Positions 58,374 through 64,000 of a DNA stretch of 64,000 nucleotides are shown in pieces (position 1 is the first letter of the stretch; each line of letters starts with the position of its first letter). The position numbers and the translations under genes were made by a program. The stretch is from assembly GCF_024699985.1 (NCBI RefSeq), contig NZ_JAJONA010000001.1, positions 2,598,501-2,662,500 of the forward strand, written 5' to 3'. The notes under the pieces are model-generated. The model ran no database searches. It had not been told where the DNA came from and saw only the letters and a program-made list of their open reading frames with translations. The DNA comes from Phenylobacterium sp. J367. GTDB lineage: Bacteria > Pseudomonadota > Alphaproteobacteria > Caulobacterales > Caulobacteraceae.

Positions 58374-58925
58374 TCAGGCCACCTGCCGTCCGGAGACGGC
58401 GGCGAGGCGGACGCGCGGAGCGTCCTCCTCATTGGCCGCGCCGGGCCGGCGCAGGCGGCGGACGGAAAGCTCGAAGGCGGGGCGGCCCATCAGGCGCGCC
58501 ACCATGGAGGTCGGCTGGTAGAGGCCGAGGAACCGGTCCGGGCCGCCGTCGTGCGACGTCAGCGGCGCGAACAGCACCTCCATCGGCAGGCTCGGCCCCT
58601 CGGTCAGGGCCTCGGTGACCGCGACCAGCGGCTCGGGCCGGGTGCGGATCTCCTCCAGCGCGGTCTGCAGGCGCAGGCGATCGCGCTCGGACCACAGGCT
58701 CAGGGCGTTCACGCCCCGCAGGTCGCGGCGGTGCAGGTCGCCCACGAAGCCGCCGGAGAGTCGGATCGGGTAACAGCCGCGGTCCTCACGGCCGAGGATG
58801 AACACCTGCGGCATGAGCTGGCGGAAGTCGGCCGGCTGGACGCTGGCGCGCGAGGGGGCGCGGCCCCCGGCGGCGCGGGCGGTCCAGTAGGCGATCATCT
58901 GTTCCGTGTTGGAATGGAACATCAT
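58374..58925 (-). CDS. PAS_5-domain protein
   Basis: 183 residues starting MMFHSNTEQMIAYWTARAAGG, with a PAS fold of the PAS_5 type (FRQLMPQVFILGREDRG, YPIRLSGGFVGDLHRRDLRG, FLGLYQPTSMVARLMGR). Such single-PAS proteins are abundant in Caulobacterales and Sphingomonadales and are usually of unknown signalling role. Two start codons lie in tandem (58925 and 58922). Confidence 0.88.
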   Translation of the reverse strand: MMFHSNTEQMIAYWTARAAGGRAPSRASVQPADFRQLMPQVFILGREDRGCYPIRLSGGFVGDLHRRDLRGVNALSLWSERDRLRLQTALEEIRTRPEPLVAVTEALTEGPSLPMEVLFAPLTSHDGGPDRFLGLYQPTSMVARLMGRPAFELSVRRLRRPGAANEEDAPRVRLAAVSGRQVA

Positions 58926-59020
58926 GGGCGCTCTTCGCGGCCAAGGGCGCGGCCGCAGCCCCGCCGCTGCAGATTCCGCGCCAGCCGGGACCTGTGCCGG
59001 GTTGGCACAGGGCCTGGGGT

Positions 59021-61882
59021 CTACTCCTTCGCCGCCGTCCGGGTCTGGGCGTCCTGCGGACGCACGACGATCCGGTAGGCCTTGTCGTCGGTCAGGAAGG
59101 CCTGGGCCGCGCGCTGGACGTCCGCCGCCGTCACCTTCTGCGCCCCCGGGATCTGGTCGCGGATCAGCTCCAGCCGGCGCGGGTCGGCCTGGGCGTCGGA
59201 GAGCTGGGCCACCCAGTAGCCGTTGCCGAGCCGGGCCCGCTGCAGGCTCTCGATGCGGGGCTTCTTCGCCCGGTCGAGCTCGTCCTGGCTGACCGGCCTG
59301 GCGCGCAGGTCGGCGGCGATCCTGCGCACGTCGGCGAAGAACTCCTCCAGCTTGGCGGGCGGCACCTCCACCGAGGCGGCGATGTAGCCCCAGCCGGTCC
59401 AGACGAGGTTCTGGCTGTAGTTCACGCCCGGCGAATAGGTGGCGCCCTGGACCTCGCGCAGCTCGTCGGTCAGCCGAAGCCGCATCACCTCGCCCAGGGT
59501 GGCGATCTCGCGGGCCTGCTGCGGGTTGGCGAAGACGTCGGTGGTCGGCCAGGCGATGTAGGCGATCGACTGGTCGGCCCGGCCCTTGTGGGTGAAGACC
59601 ACGGGCTCGGCCGGCGCCACGGGGAAGACCACGCGCCGCTCGGCGTCGGGGATGGTCCGGGCCGGCGCCCGGGCGGGCAGGGCGCCGAAGGTGGTGGACA
59701 TCGCCGCGATGGCGGCCTCCACCGTCGTATCGCCGACGATCACCACCTCCACCGGGTCGCGGGCCAGGTGCGGCGCCACCTGGCTCTGCAGGTCGGCCAG
59801 CGTCGCCTCGGAGATCTCGGTGCGCGAGGGATAGGTCCAGCGCCGGTCGCCGCTGCGCACCAGGCCGGCGAGCTCGCGCTGGAGCACGCCGGAATCGGTC
59901 GCCTCGAGCTGGTCGTGGGCGGTGGCGAAGGCGGTCTTCAGCCGGGCGAACGCCTCGGGCCGCCAGCCGGGCTCGGCGAGATAGGCGGCCAGCACCTGGA
60001 GCTGGGTCGGCAGGTCGCCGGTCCGCGTGCCGCCGGACAGCACGAAGGCGTCGTCGGTGATCCCGAAGCTCGCCCCATAGACCTTGGCGGCCAGCACGCG
60101 CTCCATGTCGTCGTTGCTGATCTTCTTGAGCCCGCCCTCGATGAAGGCGCTGGAGGTCCAGCCCATGCCCTGGCGGTCCTTCGGCAGCGACAGCAGGCCG
60201 TCGCCGACGTTGACCCTGACCAGGACCTCGTCGTCGCGGAAGTCCGTCGGCTTGACGGTCAGGCGCACGCCATTCTCGAAGCGGATGAAGGTGGCCCCGA
60301 TGTCGGCGAGCTCGCGCCGCTCGGCGACCTTGCCCGCCGGGCCGAAGCTCTCGTAGGGCCAGGCGATCTGCGCCGGGGCCGCCGACGGCGTGACCGCCAC
60401 CTGGCGTGAGCCCTCGAAGGCGGCCAGCACGGTCTTCTCGGCCCCCTCGATCGGCTGGGGCGTGGCCACGAAGACCAGCGGCCCGGAGCCGGTGAAGCTC
60501 CGCTTCAGCGCCGCCGACACCTCCTCGGCCTTGAGCCCCCTCACCGATTCCTCGAAGAGGGCGAAGTCGTCGGCCGGGCTGGTCACCACCAGGTCCTCGC
60601 CCAGCGAACTCACGATCTCGCCGGCCAGCTCGGCCGGGCGCCGCGTAGCCGCGCCGGCCACGGCCGCCTTGAACGCCGCGCGCATCTCCTCGATCTCGCG
60701 GTCGAGCTCGTCCTGGCGCACGCCGTACTGCACGGCCCGGCGCTGCTCGCGCTCCACCGCCTCCAGGGCCGCTTTCCAGCGTCCGGGCTGGGCGCTGACG
60801 CCGACCCCGGTGATCTCCTGGCTCCGCAGCATCTCGTAGCTGCTGGCCCCCGCCCCGATGAACGGCGGGTCGGCGGCCCGGGCGATCTGCGACAGCCGGC
60901 GGTTCAGCACCGAGAAGCCCAGCCGTTCCACGAGGTCGGCGCGGCGCTTGGCGCGGCTGTCGGCGCGCAGGTCCGGCGGCCGGACCCAGGCGATCTGCAT
61001 GTTGAGCGGCGCGCCGGGCTCGACGACCACCTTCACCTCGGTCTGGCGGGGCTTCACCGCGCCAAGGTCGGGCTCGACGCCCGCCGGACCCACGGCCTGC
61101 CAGTCGGCGAACGCGGCGCGCACCTTGGCTTCCATGGCCGCCACGTCGAAGTCGCCGACGACCACCAGCACGGCGCGCTCGGGCCGGTACCAGCGCTGGT
61201 AATAGTCGCGCAGCTCCGCCGCCGGGGCGGTCTTCAGCACCTCCACCTGGCCGATGGGATAGCGGGTCGGCACGCGCTGGCCCGGCATCTGGAAGGCGAA
61301 GCGTTCCTTCATCAGCCGGTAGCCGGGGGTGTCGCGGGCCCGCTCCTCGGAGAGCACCACGCCGCGCTCGCGGTCCACGGCCGCCTGGTCGATGGTCAGG
61401 TTCCCCGCCGCCTCGCGCAGCAGCATCAGGGCGGTGTCCACCGTCTCGTCGTCGGTCCTCGGCAGGTCGAGCTTGTAGGTGGTCTCGTCGAAGCCGGTGG
61501 ACGCATTGGTGTCCGGCCCAAACGCCAGGCCCAGGCGCTCGAGCATCTTGATCATCTCGCCTTCCTTCACCCCCTTCGAGCCGTTGAAGGCCATGTGCTC
61601 CAGGAAGTGGGCGAGGCCCTGCTGGGCGTCGGTCTCGTTCAGCGAGCCGGTGTCGAACCACAGCCGCACCGCCGCCTGCTTCGGGGGGATGGTCTGCTTG
61701 CGGATGGCGTAGCGCATGCCGTTGGGCAGGGCGCCGAAGCGGATGTCCCGGTCGGCGGGCAGGTCGGTCTTGGCCTGCGCCCACTCGCCGGGCTTCAGGT
61801 TCAGCTGCGCCGCGGCGGGGAGGGGAAGGGCGACGGCGAGGGCGGCGCAGAGCGCGAGGCCCGCGCACAGGGAACGGATCAT
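59021..61882 (-). CDS. M16-family (pitrilysin-like) zinc peptidase
   Basis: 953 residues with signal peptide ending PAAAQ. The inverted zinc motif HFLEH at residues 92-96 with a downstream Glu (ERGVVLSEERARD) marks the catalytic N-terminal half; the second half (from about 500) is the non-catalytic M16_C-type repeat (MRLRLTDELREVQGATYSPGV, GWGYI). Length and order fit bacterial PqqL-like periplasmic M16B enzymes. It degrades peptides in the periplasm. The start MIRSLCAGLAL at 61882 is chosen for the signal peptide. A 58991-59011 hairpin without T tract lies just downstream. Confidence 0.93.
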   Translation of the reverse strand: MIRSLCAGLALCAALAVALPLPAAAQLNLKPGEWAQAKTDLPADRDIRFGALPNGMRYAIRKQTIPPKQAAVRLWFDTGSLNETDAQQGLAHFLEHMAFNGSKGVKEGEMIKMLERLGLAFGPDTNASTGFDETTYKLDLPRTDDETVDTALMLLREAAGNLTIDQAAVDRERGVVLSEERARDTPGYRLMKERFAFQMPGQRVPTRYPIGQVEVLKTAPAAELRDYYQRWYRPERAVLVVVGDFDVAAMEAKVRAAFADWQAVGPAGVEPDLGAVKPRQTEVKVVVEPGAPLNMQIAWVRPPDLRADSRAKRRADLVERLGFSVLNRRLSQIARAADPPFIGAGASSYEMLRSQEITGVGVSAQPGRWKAALEAVEREQRRAVQYGVRQDELDREIEEMRAAFKAAVAGAATRRPAELAGEIVSSLGEDLVVTSPADDFALFEESVRGLKAEEVSAALKRSFTGSGPLVFVATPQPIEGAEKTVLAAFEGSRQVAVTPSAAPAQIAWPYESFGPAGKVAERRELADIGATFIRFENGVRLTVKPTDFRDDEVLVRVNVGDGLLSLPKDRQGMGWTSSAFIEGGLKKISNDDMERVLAAKVYGASFGITDDAFVLSGGTRTGDLPTQLQVLAAYLAEPGWRPEAFARLKTAFATAHDQLEATDSGVLQRELAGLVRSGDRRWTYPSRTEISEATLADLQSQVAPHLARDPVEVVIVGDTTVEAAIAAMSTTFGALPARAPARTIPDAERRVVFPVAPAEPVVFTHKGRADQSIAYIAWPTTDVFANPQQAREIATLGEVMRLRLTDELREVQGATYSPGVNYSQNLVWTGWGYIAASVEVPPAKLEEFFADVRRIAADLRARPVSQDELDRAKKPRIESLQRARLGNGYWVAQLSDAQADPRRLELIRDQIPGAQKVTAADVQRAAQAFLTDDKAYRIVVRPQDAQTRTAAKE

Positions 61883-61999
61883 CGAGGGGTCCTGAGGGAC
61901 GAAGGTGCAGCCGGCACCTTCGGGGAGCGCGGCGGCGGCGGCAAGGCTGGAACATGGCGCCATCGCGCCCGTCGCGAAGAGGCCCTACATGTGGGGGCG

Positions 62000-62702
62000 A
62001 TGAACATCGTCCATTATCAGGGGCAGGCCGACGGGCCGTCCTATACGCCGGGCCCCGACGCCGAGCGCCGGACCCGTGAGCCCCTCTTCAACCGCGGCGC
62101 CTGGCCGGTGCTGGCCCTGGTCGGCGCGATCGTCGGCGGCTACGCCCTGCAAAGCCTGGCCGACGTGAACCGCGTGGCCGACGCCTTCGCCTTCCGGCCG
62201 GACGCGCTCGCCACGGGCCGCTGGTGGACGCTCTTCTCGTCGCAGTTCCTGCACGGCGGCTGGGCCCACGCCCTGATGAACGCCGCCTTCATCCTGGCCT
62301 TCGGCACGCCGGTCGCCCGCTACCTGGGCCTCGGCCTGATGGGCGCGCTGCTGTTCTACGGCTTCTACCTCGTATCCGGCGCCCCTGGCGGCCCTGGGCT
62401 TCGCCGCGCTCCATCCCGGCGAGAACGTCGCCCTGATCGGGGCGTCGGGCGCGGCCTCCGGCCTGATGGGCGCGTCCGCCCGGCTGATCGGCGGCGAGGG
62501 GCGGCCCGGCCCGGTGTTCTCCCGTCCCGTGCTCGGCATGGGCGCGGCCTGGCTGATCGTGAACCTCGTGCTGGCGGTGGTGGGCTCGGCCCTGGTCCCC
62601 GGATCGGGCGACGCGGCCGTCGGCTGGGAGGCGCACCTGGCCGGCTTCGCCGCCGGCGTCCTGCTGTTCGGCCCCGTGGCCTGGCTCGCGCGTCGGGGTT
62701 GA
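62000..62702 (+). CDS. Rhomboid-family intramembrane serine protease, frameshifted
   Basis: About 233 residues when repaired, with six predicted helices. Rhomboid pattern: QFLHGGWAHALMNA (the H...N loop), the active-site IGASGAASGLMGA (catalytic Ser in GASGA), and a later His in WEAHLAGFAAGVL. A catalytic Ser/His dyad is thus present. One extra C in the run 62382-62385 breaks the frame; repair reads GALAALGFAALHP. Divergent from the M16 gene (about 118 bp apart). Confidence 0.88.
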
Positions 62703-62786
62703 GCGGCAGGTTTCACGCGCGCGTGCATTGATTCTCCGCCGCTTTCGGGTGACGGTGTTCGCCGACGAAACGGGAGGAGACGCCGC

Positions 62787-63215
62787 ATGCTGGTGTCGCA
62801 GATCCTACGCTCCAAGGGCGACCTGGTGTTCACCGCCAAGCCGACCGAGACTGTGGCCGAGGTCGCCCGGCTGCTGAACAGCCGCAAGGTGGGCGCCCTC
62901 GTGGTGCTCGACGCCGAGCGCGTGGTCGGCATCGTCTCCGAGCGCGACATCGTCCGGCTGGTGGCCGACGGCGGCGCCGCGGCGCTCGACCAGCCGATCT
63001 CCTCCTGCATGACCAAGGACGTGATCTACGCTGACCCCGGCGAGACGGTGGACACCCTGCTCACCCGGATGACCGACCGCCGCATCCGCCACCTGCCGGT
63101 GTGCCGGAACGAGCGCCTGGTGGGCGTCGTCTCCATCGGCGACCTCGTGAAGCACAAGATCTCCGAGGTGGAGGCCGAGGCCGACGGCCTCAAGGCCTAC
63201 ATCGCGGCCAGCTGA
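62787..63215 (+). CDS. Twin-CBS-domain protein
   Basis: 142 residues consisting of a CBS pair: VAEVARLLNSRKVGALVVLD..VVGIVSERDIVRLVADGG and DTLLTRMTDRRIRHLPVCRNERLVGVVSIGDLVKHKI. Stand-alone CBS pairs bind adenosine nucleotides and regulate partners; here no partner gene is adjacent. GGAGGAG precedes the ATG. Confidence 0.93.
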   Translation: MLVSQILRSKGDLVFTAKPTETVAEVARLLNSRKVGALVVLDAERVVGIVSERDIVRLVADGGAAALDQPISSCMTKDVIYADPGETVDTLLTRMTDRRIRHLPVCRNERLVGVVSIGDLVKHKISEVEAEADGLKAYIAAS

Positions 63216-63265
63216 CGAAATCCCCTCCCGCAAGGGCGGGCTGAAAGCCGGCGGTGCGTCGGCGA

Positions 63266-63297
63266 GGGCGGGGGACCAGGCGTTCTCCGCCCGTTTT
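63266..63297 (+). terminator. Probable terminator of the CBS gene
   Basis: GGGCGG (63266-63271) pairs with CCGCCC (63287-63292), extendable inward with G-U and A-U pairs, followed by G and TTTT. It lies in the convergent gap between the CBS and Rrf2 genes. Confidence 0.5.
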
Positions 63298-63321
63298 CGT
63301 GCCGGGTGAGGGGCGAGCCGC

Positions 63322-63771
63322 CTAGTTGAGCACGGACCTGACGGCCTCGCCGCCGGCGCCGGAGCGGGCCGCGTCGGCCAGGGTGTAGGCCTCCAGCACA
63401 TCGGCGGTGGCGTCGCGGGCCCGCATCAGCGCCTCGCGCAGGGTGCAGGCGTCGCGGTCGGGACAGTCGTCGCACTTGCGGAAGTTCAGCCTCGGGCTGA
63501 CGCAGGGCGCCAGCGCCAGCGGGCCGTCGATCACCCGGATCACCTCGGCGAAGGCGATCTCCCGGGCCGGGCGGGCCAGCGTGTAGCCGCCGAACTTGCC
63601 GCGGCGGCTCACCACCAGCTGGTTGCGCGCGAGCTCGAGCAAGATGGCCTCCAGGAACTTGCGCGGCGCATCGGCGCGCAGCGCCAGCTCGCCGGAGGTG
63701 ACCTGCGGCGTGCCCGCGCGGGCGAGCTCGACAAGGGCGCGGAGCGCGTAACGGGCCTTCTGGGACAACAT
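63322..63771 (-). CDS. Rrf2-family transcriptional regulator
   Basis: 149 residues. The N-terminal winged helix starts MLSQKARYALRALVELA; the C-terminal part has Cys in PCVSPRLNFRKCDDCPDRDACTL, a cluster of spaced Cys as in Fe-S-binding IscR/NsrR-type members (three or four Cys). Ligand not determined; the family includes Fe-S, NO and cysteine sensors. An inverted repeat lies upstream (63859-63874), suggesting autoregulation or control of a divergent gene beyond the window. Confidence 0.9.
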   Translation of the reverse strand: MLSQKARYALRALVELARAGTPQVTSGELALRADAPRKFLEAILLELARNQLVVSRRGKFGGYTLARPAREIAFAEVIRVIDGPLALAPCVSPRLNFRKCDDCPDRDACTLREALMRARDATADVLEAYTLADAARSGAGGEAVRSVLN

Positions 63772-63858
63772 GAGTTGGGTACGGACGCCTCCCGCCGTCT
63801 TTGTAGGGCCGGTAACGGGGGAAGGCGAGGGCGTGCGTCACCCGCCTGTCACGGCGGC

Positions 63859-63874
63859 CGGATTTCGGAATCCG
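63859..63874. promoter_or_regulatory. Candidate Rrf2 operator CGGATT-N4-AATCCG
   Basis: Perfect 6-bp inverted repeat with spacer TCGG, about 90 bp upstream of the Rrf2 gene start, in a gap that extends to the window edge. Operators of this family are short dyads of similar size. No direct proof. Confidence 0.35.
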
Positions 63875-64000
63875 CCGGTCTCAACAAAGTTCGCCGGCCA
63901 AGGTTGACGGGGTCCGGGAGCACGAATAGATAGCCGCCTCCGCCGGGGACGAGACAGTCCGAAGACGGGACGACGGGCCGCAAGGTCTTGAATTCCTGAT

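Overview
The window is a dense, GC-rich (about 70 %) bacterial chromosome segment. The gene content points to an alphaproteobacterium of the Caulobacterales, most likely a Phenylobacterium- or Caulobacter-like organism: several TonB-dependent receptors, a PAS_5-type protein, a CadC-type regulator with a beta-propeller sensor, B12-dependent methylmalonyl-CoA mutase, and type I-secreted RTX proteins. The taxonomic call is an inference from gene families and composition, not from a marker gene.

Layout. 1-2355: 3' end of a sugar-phosphate-isomerase-like gene, a complete IS110-family (probably IS1111-group) insertion sequence, and tRNA-Leu(UAA). 2373-7330: housekeeping and redox genes (beta-CASP metallo-beta-lactamase nuclease, quinone reductase, small cytochrome c, old yellow enzyme, 1-Cys peroxiredoxin). 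7435-12194: a metal-resistance operon in which a CnrY/CnrX/CnrH-like anti-sigma, sensor and ECF sigma trio precedes a CopA multicopper oxidase, a CopB with a large His/Met repeat, and a CusF-like copper chaperone; a CueR-type operator lies just before copA. 12195-17547: a long, lower-GC leader with duplicated inverted repeats, a TonB receptor, two PepSY membrane proteins and an FMN reductase. 17537-21491: purU-aroQ-formylglutamate amidohydrolase operon and two transglutaminase-like genes. 21488-27853: a TonB receptor divergent from a wHTH-TM-propeller regulator, a redoxin/heme-c/monooxygenase-like/EF-hand fusion, and a palindromic intergenic repeat. 27866-33990: methylmalonyl-CoA mutase, a mechanosensitive-channel-like protein, nitronate monooxygenase. 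34021-40768: sulfate uptake, with an OprP-like porin, two tandem sulfate-binding proteins and CysT-CysW-CysA. 40790-48578: a TerC-like protein, a DUF465 protein, a 1863-residue secreted GH16/esterase/Calx-beta/RTX protein and two small genes. 48575-63771: an MFS exporter, PhoH, gamma-carbonic anhydrase, an RTX metalloprotease, enoyl-CoA hydratase, DUF805 and DUF3667 proteins, a GMC oxidoreductase, a PAS protein, an M16 peptidase, a rhomboid, a CBS protein and an Rrf2 regulator.

Twelve single-base frameshifts interrupt ten otherwise well-conserved genes, mostly in G or C runs. This looks like homopolymer error in the assembly rather than biology, so these genes are described as single coding regions and their breakpoints are given.

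The most interesting systems are the CnrYXH-like module wired to copper detoxification, the GH16/acetylesterase RTX protein, the regulatory repeats in front of the sulfate-uptake genes, and the possible terminator-ended leader RNA upstream of phoH.
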